NCBI GenBank assembly: GCA_029204225.1 | Contig: CM055101.1 | Span: 36,325,648 to 36,389,647, forward strand | DNA from: Diphasiastrum complanatum | Taxonomy: Eukaryota; Streptophyta; Lycopodiopsida; Lycopodiales; Lycopodiaceae | Direction of reading: 5' to 3' | Length of the DNA: 64,000 bases | In this document: positions 11,940-23,479 of the stretch, piece after piece | How the letters are laid out: every line of letters begins with the position of its first letter | Numbering within the stretch: position 1 is the first letter of the stretch | The notes under the pieces: generated by a model | Databases searched by the model: none | Told to the model about the DNA's origin: nothing | What the model saw: only the letters and a program-made list of their open reading frames with translations | Program-made: the position numbers and the translations under genes

Positions 11940-12100
11940 TCTCAGAAGCCATTGTAGAACCAAAGCAGCAGAACGTAGGAAGCTCCACACACCAGCACGA
12001 ACAAACACCAGAAGAAAACAGCCAAGTGAAGCTCCACAAGCATCACAACACCAAAATGTAAAAGAAAGCAAAGGGCCAGCTCCCCAGTGAAGCGAAAATA
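11940..12100 (-). CDS. Candidate 5' end of a gene: 5'UTR plus first exon MASEK (speculative)
   Basis: The minus strand reads ACAATGGCTTCTGAGAAG followed at once by GTTAGT. This is a good plant start context (A at -3, G at +4) with a splice-donor-like sequence five codons later. The upstream stretch (11955-12100) is GC-richer than its flanks and could be a 5'UTR. No downstream exon could be identified to the left. It may be a promoter/first-exon fragment cut off by repeats, or chance. Confidence 0.2.
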
Positions 12101-12177
12101 GAAGCAAGTGAGAAGGATGTAGCATGCCAAAACTAGAAGAAATAGCCATTAAAGCAAAAATGGCCAATAGAGGCAAA

Positions 12178-12877
12178 CATCTTAATCATGTGTAGGGCCC
12201 TTTCGGCCCTCTTATCATACCTCATTGATCTTGTTGTGTTGCTGGTCTCTCCTCCAAACCTACAACAATATCCAAAACATCATTCATCTCTAGAAGTGAT
12301 TCCATCCTCACTTTCTAGAATGAATAGTTCCCTTGAACAACAACAAATGTTTTCAAAGAGAAATCACAAAGATTTGAAACTACTCAATTCTCTTCTAGCA
12401 CTTATACCAAGCAAATCGACATATAGAATCATGAAATCTTGATCAACCTTTGATCTATCCTCAATCCAATGACTCTTGCCACTTCTTAAGATTGAAACAC
12501 ACTCAAATGAAGTCCAAAAACCTCACTATCTAGAGATCCAATCGAAATTAGGGTTTTGACAAAATCACAAAAAATTGAATATTTCAAGATCTACATGCAA
12601 ATGCTGAAAATTTAATATGCAATTTAATAGCCACCACTTAGGCTGATCTAATGATCCAAAAATCGGCTAAATCCAACATGTGAATTCAAAAATTGGAATT
12701 GGTCAATTTTATAAACCTATATAGGAGTTTGACCTACAAAAGATCCACTCTACAAATGCAAGAAACTCGATTTTGGTGTAGAATCCTCTCTAGCATGCTC
12801 TAGTCTTGATATCTTCACCAAATCATTGATGGATATGATTTCCTCCTTCATAACCTGAAACACAAGCTCTGATACCA
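12178..12877 (-). pseudogene. 5' part of a B-family copia element: gag start, leader and PBS
   Basis: About 12184-12330 is the reverse complement of the gag start of element B (29520-29700), and 12331-12860 matches its leader. The PBS complement GCTCTGATACCA is at 12866-12877, directly beside an LTR. Everything downstream of the first part of gag (zinc knuckle to RNase H and 3' LTR) is absent, with a sharp break near 12178. Stops and frameshifts are present even in the short gag. Confidence 0.8.
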
Positions 12878-13518
12878 TGTGAAATATTTGGGATCAATTC
12901 AGATCCAAATCATCTAAGGATCTTTGGTTACAAAGCAAGCTACTCCACCAATCTTGCCAATGTAGAAAAATCAGCATTTACACACAAAATAGAATGCAAA
13001 CTCTAATAGAACTTGATCAAACATGTATTAAAATATAAAGTACTATTGTTGTCCATACAAAACCAGCAAGCTATTGTATTTCACACATGTGAACCTGAAA
13101 ATAACAAATATAGATTATTTAACACATAGAATTGCAAGCAATCACAAGTATAGTGCACCAATGGATAGTAGAGCCCAAGAGAACCATGTATAAGCATGAA
13201 ATGAGATAGAGAAGAGAGAGGATCTGCTTCTTCATGAGTTACATCCTTTTATAGCATGTCCAAATCCTATTTGGCCACTTGGCTTTCCCTCCAAAATGTA
13301 AACCCTACTATTTTTGGGTCCAATGTACCCAACATTCAAATTTGAATCTACTCAAACTCAACTACCAACTTTCCCACACTTTCAAAAAGTGTTTATTCAA
13401 ATGAAATTTAGACTAATTAACATTGAAAAGTCAAACTCTAAGTCTAATATAAAATTGGCCTCAATTTGCCAAATATAGAAATGTAGCAAATATGATTAAA
13501 CTAGTTGAATTTCTTACA
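12878..13518 (-). mobile_element. 5' LTR of truncated B-family copia element
   Basis: In element orientation the LTR starts TGTAAGAAATTCAAC at 13518 and ends AATATTTCACA at 12878, directly next to the PBS. A TATAAAA box lies on the minus strand near 13247-13253. A variant of the shared palindrome (TCACACATGTGA) lies about 165 nt downstream of it, near 13080. Related LTR sequence occurs at 26081-26183, 44030-44268 and about 16470-17047. Confidence 0.8.
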
Positions 13519-13639
13519 AAAATTATATATTCAATGTGAATCTTTATATTGTGCTAGATTTGAAGAGTCAAATGAGATTCTCAATATATGAGTAGCGTGC
13601 AAAAGTAAGCAACGGAATATCACTCTGCCAATTCAACAT

Positions 13640-14480
13640 AAACATTTTGATCGAGAGGCAGCCGTGATAGATGGAAGATCTAGAGTCAATCTGATTTCTT
13701 TCAACTTGTGTGCAAAATGGGGACTTAGAAAGCTGAAATCTAAGAACTTTGCATTCAAATTGGCAAATCAATCAAGTGTCAAGCCAAAAGGTATAGTGGA
13801 AAATATACTAGTAAAAATCGCGGGAGTACAATTTGTCATTACTTTTGTGGTAATGGACTTATTTGACTTATCTGATGTGCCATCAGTTTATCAGATTTAA
13901 TTGGACGCCCTTGGTTACGAGTTTCTCAAGTAATTCATAACTAAAAAAATGGGAAAAATCACTTTTGAGAATTAAAAATGCGCCATTAAAGTGGATTCAT
14001 TAACTCGGACAATTAAACTAGCTCTTTGAAAAGAAGATGATGATTTATCAAAAACAAATCACACCATCGATCGGGTAGATAAAGAGTTGGGAATTCATTA
14101 TGATTCTCAAACTAATAATGTCAATTGGAATCAAGCATTCGTGATGATTGATTGAATAGCCAAAAAAATATGTGTCGTCATGATGATAGATCAAAAGTGA
14201 GTATTATATCTACGAACGATCAAACTCTTGATATTGCTTGCCATTACATATGTTGCTAATAAAATGGGCGTGGCTTGAATTTCAATTAATCTGATTCTAG
14301 ATCCGGTTGAAATGAACTTATTCTAGTTAGCCATGCTTTATCTTACAACGAGAATGAGGAGCTAACAAATGAGCATATCTTAAGGAATATGGATCCAACT
14401 AGATTTAGATTGCGATGGATTCTAGTGTTGGATTTCAATGCTCAAGCCCAAATCCATTCGATAATGAGCATCCAAAAACC
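13640..14480 (+). pseudogene. Ty3/gypsy retropepsin-like relic
   Basis: The plus frame from about 13655 reads MIDGRSRVNLIS...KWGLRKL...KLANQSSVKPKGIVENI. This matches the plant gypsy protease layout, with DSG-like loop (here DGRS), VN-I-S, then LANQ..VKPKG. After a frameshift near 13898 it continues LIGRPWLRVSQ, equivalent to the conserved LGRPWLR. The catalytic Asp remains, but the loop is altered and stops follow. No RT was found downstream, so only the protease region survives. Confidence 0.75.
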
Positions 14481-14569
14481 TGTATAGACTTATACTAGAA
14501 AACCAAAAAAGAAGGAGGGTGACTCGAACTTTTAAGCAGAAGATCGAAATTCAAAAATCAGACTTTCTC

Positions 14570-14665
14570 GATACTAGATCGACTCGACTCGACTTGACTC
14601 GTATGTTTTAGAATTTCTCAATACAGGATCAACTCGACTCGACTCATATTTTCTGAGTCAGTCCC
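14570..14665 (+). repeat. Short CGACT-rich repeat patch
   Basis: Two similar halves (GATCGACTCGACTCGACTTG and GATCAACTCGACTCGACTC) follow related lead-ins (TTTCTCGATAC.. and ATTTCTCAATAC..). This is an imperfect direct duplication about 60 bp apart. No function is inferred. Confidence 0.6.
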
Positions 14666-14739
14666 ATAATTTCTCTAGTCATTGTATATTTTCGATATGT
14701 GGTATTTTTCTGATACTATCAACCAGAAATCTGACCCAC

Positions 14740-15248
14740 GTCGTGACATTGACAGTCCACCTACTCTATACATACATTTATAGTTAGAATGACAGCTACC
14801 TACTATAGGACAGATCTAGTAAATTAAGTAGATTAATGTCATGCTTTCAATGTACTAATCACTGACATGCAATCATCAATGTATAGAGTTAGCTCCTGGT
14901 CAGATTAAAACAACAATATTATTGTGTAGATGGAGGCCAATTAGTTTTTGTCAACAACATTCAGCTGAAGCTTATTCTTCGATACACAGCCTCATGCGTT
15001 GCTTCAAGCTATTGTACTCATTTTTTCAATCAATAAGAGTGAAAGTTTTTGTCTACACTACTGCTTTGTTCTATTGCGCATTGCTACTGTTCATTCATCT
15101 TGATTTTTTTGTTGGTAATTGACGCACTTCCGATCTGCAACCATCCATTGCTAAAGCTTCCACTGATATTACTCATTTTCGATTTTCTGTTTCTATCAGA
15201 TCTCTACTATTCCGATATCAGTAAATCATTCTCATCATTTTTACAACA
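14740..15248 (+). mobile_element. Copia LTR preceding a PBS (left boundary uncertain)
   Basis: The right end ACAACA at 15248 is followed immediately by TGGTATCAGAAC (15249-15260), the Met-tRNA PBS. A second PBS-like sequence, TGGTATCATAGC, lies at 15291-15302. The left end is guessed from TG near 14740, with no matching 3' copy to check. The gag of the same orientation starts at 15438. Confidence 0.5.
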
Positions 15249-15437
15249 TGGTATCAGAACTCGTTTCTGATAACCTACCATTTTTCGACATGGTATCATA
15301 GCGGTGGTTTAGTAATCTACATTTGTATTGCGGGTTATCAGTCTTGTTTCTACCAAGACATCGTTTCAACAAAAGTGCACAATCAATAATATTTTGATAT
15401 CGTTGTTTCTATCAATGATCTCGCCCTCTATGCCAGA

Positions 15438-15745
15438 ATGGATCTGTCTTCTAGTTCATCTCTGATTGACAAACTCGATGGAGAGGACTACTATCTTTGG
15501 AAGTTCAAGATGAAGGTAGTACTACTTTCCAAATAACTGTGGGACATCCGTGATGGCACAAAAGTCAAACCTGAGGGTGATGTAGCCATCATCACCAAAT
15601 GGAGACAACGAGATGGCAAGGCATTTGTCTTAATCACACTCAATATCAAAGACTCCCAAATCAGTCATATTCGAGCTTTTCAGATTGCTAACAATGCTTG
15701 GGACATCCTAGAAACTCTCTATGATATCAAGAATGTCACTTCCAA
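15438..15745 (+). pseudogene. Copia gag fragment (UBN2 type)
   Basis: From ATG at 15438 the frame reads LIDKLDGEDYYLWKFKMKVV, one stop, then LWDIRDGTKVKPEGD and a UBN2-like tail ending DILETLYDIKN. The sequence stops abruptly near 15746 and joins RT sequence of a different copia lineage. This gag belongs with the LTR/PBS at 14740-15302, not with the downstream RT/RNase H. Confidence 0.75.
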
Positions 15746-16372
15746 ACTTTATTTGTGCTGGAAATGATGTTACCAACTTGCTAATCTATGTGGATGATAT
15801 CATCTTGAGTGGTGGAAACAATCAAGATGTTGATGAGATCAAGATTGCTCTCAAAAGGGAGTTTGAGTTGCATGATTTTTGTTGGTCATTTGCATTACAT
15901 TTTAGGAATAGAAGTGACTAGATATTCTCAATCTACTTTCATTTGTCAAGAGAAGTATGCTAGTTCTATTCTAAAAAGATTTCATATTGTAGATGCATCA
16001 TAGGTGATGGAGCTATATCATGGATAACAAAGAATCAAGCCACTATCTCATTGAGGCCGAGTACAAAGCGCTTACTCATTGCACAAAAGAGATGGTATGG
16101 ATCAAGAGGATGATCAAGGATATTCACTTGCTAATTTTTCAGAGAGACCAATCATATTTTGTGACAACCCATCAGGCCAAAAGTTGGCAAGCAATCCTAT
16201 CTTTCATGCTAGGAGTAAGCATATTGAGGTGGCATATCACTTTGTGAAGGAGCAAGTCACTGGCAAAGGAGGTGGAGCTTCAACATGTTTTTTCAAGGGA
16301 ATGTGTAGCTGATATCTTCACCAAAGCATTGGGAAATGACATGTTTATGAAGCATAGGACTTCAATATCTGT
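15746..16372 (+). pseudogene. Deleted copia RT/RNase H fragment of the A/B lineage
   Basis: The frames read NDVTNLLIYVDDIILSGG, then CQEKYASSILKRFHIVDAS. A deletion jump follows to the RNase H pieces GDGAISWIT, EAEYKALTHCTKEMVWIKRM and ECVADIFTKALGNDMFMKHR. The same motifs occur in element A (38529-42479), so this is a relative. RT palm 5' parts and the RT-RNase H connection are missing, and frameshifts separate the pieces. Confidence 0.85.
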
Positions 16373-16469
16373 TTATTTGGCAATTGAAGCCAATTTTCAT
16401 ATTAGACTTAAAGATTGTCATTTCAAAGTTATTTTAGCTCAAATATATTTGAATTACCACTTTTAGAAA

Positions 16470-16634
16470 GTGAGGGAAATAGTAGGAGGTCAATTTTGGT
16501 AGATTCAAATTTGAATGTTGGAGACATTAAATCTAGTCCACATTACTGGTAGGATTTTAAATATGGAGGGAAACCAAGATCATTAATGAGATATGGATCT
16601 GTTATATATAGTTGTACACACGTGGGAAGATAAG

Positions 16635-16718
<84 letters not shown>

Positions 16719-17047
16719 TCATTTCATGCTTATACATGAGTTCTCTTGGGTTCATCTATCCATTGGTGCACTATATTGGTGATATCTTGCAATCTTGTGT
16801 TTAGAATGCTCATATTATGCTATATTCGGATCCACACGTGTGAAATACAAGAGCTTCCTGTTTTTGTACAGACAACAACTTCATTTTGTCTTATGTTTGA
16901 TGTTTGATCAAGTTCTTATTGAGTTTGTATCTCTTTCATTAAGTAAATGCTGATTTTTCTATGATGCAAATGTTGTAGATTGTGTTGACTTTCATACCAA
17001 AGATCAAGAGGATGATTTTGGATCTTAGTGATTCATATTTCTTCACA
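16470..17047 (+). mobile_element. 3' LTR of the deleted A/B-lineage copia copy
   Basis: The sequence is the reverse complement, with divergence, of the LTR at 12878-13518. Shared phrases include CATGCTTATACATG, AAATGCTGATTTTTCTA and the end TTCATATTTCTTCACA. A TATATATA box is near 16604. The palindrome CCACACGTGTGAAAT lies near 16832, downstream of it. A (CT)n tract has expanded inside the LTR. Confidence 0.7.
16639..16715. repeat. (CT)n microsatellite inside a copia LTR
   Basis: A run of about 77 bp of CT repeats. The related LTR at 12878-13518 has only a short GAGATAGAGAAGAGAGAGG at the equivalent place, so the tract expanded after insertion or in this lineage. Confidence 0.95.
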
Positions 17048-18546
17048 CGAAGTGGACGCGAACTGCAGCTTACGCCGAGGCACTGCCAGGACACCGCAAG
17101 TCAATGCTTGCAGTCAACATGCGGCTACGACTGCATCACAATATCACTCTCTCGCACACATGCGAAGGAGATTTTGTACAAGCTGTTTACGTCTTCACGC
17201 TCCACCAATAATCAATCTATGGATCTACTACTAGAACAATTAAATGATCTTGTAATGTAAAAATTAGAATAATACAAGATCATCCAACAACTATATAAAG
17301 AATTGGGCGAGTAGAGACAAGAGATCGATGGTCGAAGTGATCATCCATGATACGGACATAGATCAAATGACCAAAACTGGTTTCTATTGTATCCGACTCC
17401 TAAGAGTAAGAGATCATAGAGAGAAAGTAAAAGTATTCAGAATTATGGCAATTGTCTTGTTTCTGTAAGTAGGATCACTGTTTTATTGTCAATGACTATT
17501 CTAGAAGAACTGTTGAATCATGTTTGGAAGTATTCCTAAATCCAGTATTTTCTTAATAGAAAGATTTTGGAATGACTCTTACTTTTCTTGAGTTATGTTA
17601 GACATATACTCCAATACCTGTAAATGATTAAGTATGATTTTGGATTCCAGTGAATTGTGATTGACGAATCATATGAATCTAAATATTTATGGTTGACGAA
17701 TCATAAATAGATACTTAATTGTTGTCAAAGGATTATAAGGAATTGTAATGATTTTTAAGTGTGACAATTAAAGTCTTGGTATGTTAATTGAGTAAGAATT
17801 CAGATCAATGCTTTGAATCTCTTTACTCCAGTATTTTAATTGAGAACCTATGGATCTCATAGACATTATCTTATTTATCTAGTGGATGCTATTCTACTAT
17901 AGTATATGGTCTGCAGATGCTTGAGTACAGTTCTTCATTTGATTGGATCTCCAGTTATCGTAGGAGACAGAAAAATTTATTAAGATGAATGAATGCTATT
18001 TTCTTGCATTTGGTGCTAGAAATAGGAGCATTTAACTCAAAAGAGTATCCAGGATACTCAGGGTTGAGTTTTATCATTCTATATCTTAATGATTCTCCTA
18101 GAGATTTTAGTTGAATGAATTATCATATCTTAGAATTGGATTCTAAGGATAGTTGTACTTGGAAGTTTTTTATGAATTGTCTGCCAGAGTTTGTGGATAA
18201 TTTCATACTATAATTATCATTTTTTCTTTGACTTTAATCTCCTAAGTTAGGGAATATTTCACTCAGTGGTTCATGTAAGTGTTTTACATGAAGGTGATGT
18301 TACTAACTTATGTTGAGTATAACCCTGATGAGAAAATATATCTCTTAGTATACTTTTCAAACCAGAGTTGGTACTCCAGAACAGAGATTAACGATTGGAA
18401 ATAGGTTTATCTCTGAGTACTTATTTGATATGAAAGTCAGATTAAGGATAATGATTTTCTCGGTTAATATTGAAAGTTAAAGGAACTGTAATTCTTTCCT
18501 GTTTTTTGGAGCTTCTAAGGATAGAAGCAATTTACGGAGGGAAGAA
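17048..18546. other. AT-rich old repeat DNA upstream of an LTR
   Basis: No protein motif was recognised. A purine-rich tract (GGAGGGAAGAA, 18536-18546) lies directly before the LTR at 18547, as a polypurine tract would. The stretch may therefore be decayed internal sequence of an LTR element. Confidence 0.4.
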
Positions 18547-19023
18547 TGTTATGGCCATATTCGGTTAAGGACCTGGAATAGTTCTAATATGGTAGACCGG
18601 CCCTCCAGTACTCGAGATTATTGGTCACGCCGAGGTTTAATTCCATGTCGAGGCCTGTTTGTGACTTATTACCTTGAGAGGACCCAGACACTCTAATTGA
18701 GACATATGGAGTATTGCATGTCTGTGTGACAGATATAGGCAGGAGGACTGCATGCAGAGATGTGATCTATTTATAGTTGACCTGCATGGGGGTTGCATGG
18801 TTTATGCACAGGACTCTACTCTCTATATAATGAGGTAGGGATTCTCCCGTCGACATATTGGGTTTAGGTTACCAATTTCTCTCTTCTCCTCTAGCTTCAC
18901 AGGGCATGGCTTGGGGCCTAGATCTAGTTTGGATCTAGGATTGGTTGGGCGGTTTGGCTCCATAGTCTCTCTTGTTGTGTTCTTCTATCCTCATCTTAGG
19001 GGCAATCTTTTAGGGTCTTCACA
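18547..19023 (+). mobile_element. LTR (477 bp) with TATA box and TG...CA ends
   Basis: It starts TGTTATGGCC after a polypurine tract (18536-18546) and ends GGTCTTCACA. One base later comes the PBS TGGTATCAGAGC (19025-19036). A TATATAA box is at 18824-18830. Having a PPT before and a PBS after the same LTR means it is bordered by internal-like sequence on both sides. No matching second LTR was found in the window. Confidence 0.7.
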
Positions 19024-19024
19024 G

Positions 19025-19036
19025 TGGTATCAGAGC
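19025..19036 (+). other. Primer-binding site TGGTATCAGAGC
   Basis: A perfect 12-base match to the plant initiator-Met PBS, one base after the LTR end at 19023. No gag or pol was recognised downstream, so the attached element is non-autonomous or truncated. Confidence 0.8.
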
Positions 19037-19592
19037 CCGGCTAAGATGTGGTCTTGGATAGGTTGGAGACAAGCTTACATCGATTTGGAAGTTAAAGCAC
19101 TTGGATTATATCCCGGATGGAGTGTTGGTTTTTCAAGAAGAATCGGTGTTGGACTCACTAATTCTGGAATGAAGCATGGTTGGCCAAAAGTGGTGGTAGA
19201 GTGACTTTCCACTAGTTCATTTTTTTTGGTTATAAATATTGCTTCTATTTGGTGTTTGTTTCATTTCCATTCTCTGGTTTTGCTTGAGATTTGGATGTGG
19301 AATGGTTAGCTTGTAGCAGGATTTTGCTTATTTGATAGAGGTTTTAATGACATGCAAAAATCCAGAATGTCATAGTGGGGATTCATGTTGTTTCAGCTTG
19401 GTTTATGGATAATTTGATTGGGTATTACTTTATCCAGATGCATAAATGAATCATAGCTGAGAATATATGAATCTGACAAACTGCAGGTTGAGGGTGGTAA
19501 ATTTATTTACACTAATCCTCCGGTGAAACCTGCAGTCTGTAAACATAGGATGTATTTTGCATAAGAAATTCTCTATTAATAAGTAGGATCAG

Positions 19593-20245
19593 TTAAAGCT
19601 CCATCTTCCAAGACCTATTGTTCCCTGCAAAACAGTTTTTATGTTGTTTTGTGAAAGCATGGAAGGTTCTTGGTTGAAGAAACCTAGTAGAAGAACAGCT
19701 TGGATTGAGGAAACCGCAGGATTGAACATGCAATACGTTCTTTCTTGTATTCTCTGAAGCTTTGTGTTTCTGTGAAGGGGAATAGAGTGGGGTTAGGAAA
19801 CTCAACAACGATCTCTTATGTTGGTCTTCATTACAAGACTTCTGGCCGTCGAACAGCTGAGGTGCACTTAGGTGCAGAGATCGCTGGTTTGATGGGTGAA
19901 AACATCTGTAGCGGACTGTGCAGTAGGCCGTTGGAGTATCCATAAAGCAGAACGGGGTCTCTGTTTTGATCCGCAGCTGTATTGATCCATCTCCATGATT
20001 CTGACTGATAACAGACGAGATTCAGTTAATCTGTTGTGGAACCTGGAGTTGTAGAGGGTCGATGGATGGTGCATAAGCAGTGCAGCCATGAGAAAGACCA
20101 AAAGGGGTCTGTAACGTTCCTCTTGGAGGGTGTAACTATCCCGATGGAATCGGAATCATATGGAGAGGTGGAGCAAAGATAACATCGTGCTTTTCTGGTG
20201 GGGAGACGATGTGGGCAAGGAAATGAATCGAACAATCCATTGCGG
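19593..20245 (-). CDS. Candidate gene start with organelle-targeting-like N-terminus (frameshifted or spliced; unidentified)
   Basis: On the minus strand, overlapping frames at 20101-19868 (MVFLMAALLMHHPSTL...) and 19943-19593 are rich in Ser, Arg, His and Gln and poor in acidic residues. The second reads RSLHLSAPQLFDGQ...RSLLSFLTPLYS...RTFHAFTKQHKNCF. This composition resembles mitochondrial or plastid transit peptides. A telobox (AAACCCTAA, 20295-20303) lies in the presumed 5'UTR. The frames do not join without an indel or an unrecognised intron, and no conserved domain follows. It could be a truncated gene 5' end or a pseudogene. Confidence 0.3.
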
Positions 20246-20294
20246 CTGTAGCCGCCAGTTTATATTTTGTTTTTCCTCTCTTGTTTGAGAGACT

Positions 20295-20303
20295 TTAGGG
20301 TTT
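20295..20303 (-). promoter_or_regulatory. Telobox AAACCCTAA
   Basis: On the minus strand this is the plant telo-box, common near the transcription starts of translation-related and organelle-biogenesis genes. It lies just upstream of the candidate minus-strand gene start at about 20245-19593. It is a single short motif and could be chance. Confidence 0.35.
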
Positions 20304-20337
20304 TAGGGGCGGGCCATCCTCATTTCCCTAGAGTTAT

Positions 20338-20384
20338 GCAAAAAAAAAAATCCCATGTGAGGACTTAAATTTTTTTTTTTTTTG
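20338..20384. repeat. A-run/T-run inverted repeat
   Basis: TATGCAAAAAAAAA and TTTTTTTTTTTGCATA flank a short spacer that contains CCCATGTGAGGACTT. It can form a long A:T hairpin and is also a likely site of homopolymer length error. Confidence 0.6.
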
Positions 20385-22800
20385 CATAGTGAGGATATGG
20401 CAGGGTTAGCTCAAGCTATAAATGTAATTGACTCTTTTTTTTGCAAGCGCGACATTTGGGTTGTCTGCATGATGGTTTGGAAATGTCATGATGATTTGGA
20501 ATTATCCGAGTTTTGCATGGCAATGGACCTAGTATGGAACTATCTCGGAATGGTTAGTAACTTAATGGTGAAAGCTATGGATGGTTGGACATTTTTTCCA
20601 ATTCGAAGGGTCTAATTACCAATTTATTAACAATGTTTTCTTACTCTAGGAATAAAGATTTATTCCCAGTTAAAGAGCTAAGCTATATTCTATTTATCTT
20701 TTCCTTTCCTATCAGTAATTCGTTATGACCCACTTTATGATTGTACGTCTCTGATTGATGTGAATCAAGTGGAAGTTTTATCAAAGTACTTATTGAAGGT
20801 GAATTTAAGTTGTGGTTAAGTTGAAATCGCCAGTAGAATGAATAGTAATGAAAACGTCTTATTCAACAGAAATGTTTTGGTTGAACAATATGGTGAGAGT
20901 ATTGAAATCTGGTGGATTTCCTATTCATGTGATTTCATCTTTTACAACTTAAATAATAAACTTTAACGGAGTAATGATAAAACCAGTGAAGTGAATAGGA
21001 AATGGTTCGTCATTTGCTCTGTCTAAGGAAATTTCTCGTGCCTTAGCAATAGTTTTCGAGTGACCGAAAAATAAAATAAAATAAAAAATAAGGGTAAAAG
21101 AGAAAAGGACACCCGAAATAGTAAATGAGTTCGTGTTATGTAATCGAAATTTCTTTGAAATTTTTGTAGGTTTGCATAATACCAGTTATGGAGTAATTCC
21201 ATAAAGAAATTGTAATAATAGAAATTAATAAAACACTGATTTTATTTCCAGTTAAATCCTATGATGAATTATATTCAAAAAATCAGACTAGTAGTGTTTT
21301 CATACTAGTAGGTGATTTTTGGTATAGCAATTATTCAACCCAGGTATAGGATAGAAATGAAATTGTTTCAGATTTTTTCCTACAACAACTAATTTTTAAA
21401 CATTTACTAGTGTCAATATGTCTTCTTAGTACCTTAGCTGAAATTGATTTTCAGGGGATTGAAAATTCTAAGGAGGGAAGAAGAGTAGACATCAGAGGTA
21501 GTAAGTGTGATCGGAAAATGTATTTCGCAGTTAGGATTTTAGGTAAATCCCAGTAAATAATTGCTTAATACCGGTTATTGATTTCCTAAATAGAATTCAT
21601 TTAGTTGAATTCATAACTTATATCTTTGTAACCATTGAGTTATCCGCAGTTTTGGATGTCTATCGCGATGTTAGAAGTAGAATTTGATACGTGGATTACA
21701 ATGGATTTGTTAGTTGACAGAGGCTTGTCCCTAGATTTGATGCATCGGTAGGGAATTGAGCTTATCATTAACCAAAAAGGATCAGAATGTAGTGTTAAAC
21801 CATGTTAATTCTTCTGTCTAAATCATAGAATCAGGTGTGGATTTGTGGTATCCATCTGATAGACATGCCAACCATCCAAATAAATAGATTCTCCAGTATT
21901 TGGGAACAAGACATAATATCCTATAGTGATTATAGGACAACTAGAAGATCAGTGGATCTCTAGAATGTCAGATAAGGCGGTTAAGAATTTTCTGGAAGGA
22001 AAAGTTGATGGTAATTTTGGAAAGGGAATTCTAGGACTGTAAAGATCTGATGATCAATGGTGTGTTTGAGTACCTAGTCGCGATATGGAAAAAAAGAAAA
22101 CCATTCAATCAAATGTGGGTTATTTTGGAAAATTTTGAGGTTTAATCTAGATTCCAATGTGGTATCTCATTATTTACAGAATCAGAGGCCCTCAAATCTA
22201 TTTCTCACTTTCTTAATCAATCCTTTACTTCTTAGTAATTTCTCGAATATAGGATATCAGACCGATTTATATGATTCTTTCCAGCATGAAGTTATTCTTC
22301 TGAAAGACTATTATGTCATATAAATTACTACTTGTGTGAATAGACTTGGAATTCAGATAAATCTCAAATGTTTCAATTTCTTAAACCATAGAATTTCTTT
22401 GTTGCATAAATGGATTTCAATAATATGGTAGTTTCTATCACTCGGGTTGAAAATATTTGAAGGAAAAGTCATGTTTGTAATAGAGTGAATCTTTTAGTGG
22501 ATGCACTTATTACTGACTTTTTCATGTGTTTAGATATTTTCATATATCATCTTTCTAGTTAAATTTTATTGAAATTTATAATTTCATTAAAAGGAGGGGT
22601 GAAGTGGTGGGATAAAATTCTATTTTGGAATCTATAGATTGCATAGTTTTCGGAAGAGATCCAGATGTGGTATAGAAATGAGATTTGGTCTAAAAGTAAT
22701 TTTGGATAGATTCATAGTAAGATACCTAATTGGAACTTTTCAAATAAGAGGAAATCTCTAGGAATGGGTGTGGACAATCTGGATCTAGAACAGGTTTGAT
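20385..22800. other. AT-rich DNA without recognised features
   Basis: Only short unsupported reading frames were found. The composition resembles 17048-18546 and may be very old retrotransposon sequence. No motif could be assigned. Confidence 0.45.
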
Positions 22801-22809
22801 ATTTGAATC

Positions 22810-23200
22810 ATTATGTTTCAAGAAAAATTTGATAAACTAAAACGTACGACATCAACTGAGTTGGCCAAGGCAAAAGCAATTATCAAAGATTATGAAAAGG
22901 CGGCCGCTCAAGTGTTAGAATCAAATCCCCAGCTTCAATTTCCGGTTATGCCACAGTTCTCGCCTTAGCAACAAGATCAAGGAGGATTGGATACAGACAT
23001 GGACCAAGGGGGAGATGTCGGTACTCAAGAACACGTAGCACCAGATGCTCAGGCCATGAAAGAAGGTCCAAGGACCATGCCATTATTCCAAAACCAATCA
23101 CCATCGAGGACCAGATCCAAGTATTTTTACAACAACATTTGCATGAGTCCTCGAGGGTTCTGATACTCTTCTGATTATCTTGAATGAATACGCAGATGGT
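22810..23200 (+). pseudogene. Copy E1 of an unidentified repeated protein-coding sequence
   Basis: The plus frame reads MFQEKFDKLKRTTSTELAKA, then AKAIIKDYEKAAAQVLESNP, then PVMPQFSP, a stop, QQDQGG, an acidic/Gln linker and MPLFQNQSP. It next has an equivalent of FLQQH..ESSRG in a shifted frame. The same order occurs in copy E2 (47640-48420, minus strand). Conserved order across two diverged copies shows it was once coding. The protein is a helical, probably coiled-coil segment followed by a Pro/Gln-rich linker. I do not recognise the family; a transposon-encoded gag-like or accessory protein is possible. Confidence 0.55.
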
Positions 23201-23435
23201 ATTCAATATATACATAATTTTTATAGGTGTGCAGATGAAGAAAGTACAAAAGTGGTTGTGCTGTCTGAGGGAGATCATGGGTGGCTGTTGTTGTTGTCAA
23301 ATCTGATTGCATAGTGCATGGGATGAGCGTGAGAAGGCTGCGATGTCAGCCTTTGCTGGTGAAAATGCGAAAAACGCGACACTCCATCAAAATGCCTTAG
23401 AAAATAATTTACAGTGTACCTTCGTCTTTCCATAA

Positions 23436-23475
23436 GGGCACCTTTGGCTTTTGTAGGGCACCTTTGGCATTTGTA
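23436..23475. repeat. Two tandem 20-bp repeats
   Basis: GGGCACCTTTGGCTTTTGTA is followed directly by a copy with one change (GGCATTTGTA). They lie near the far end of a copia LTR. Confidence 0.8.
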
Positions 23476-23479
23476 GGGT

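Noticed and set aside
11871-12176. Hydrophobic 101-codon minus-strand ORF
   Set aside because: It looks like several TM segments but overlaps a purine-rich plus strand with a competing frame, and the hydrophobicity follows from composition.
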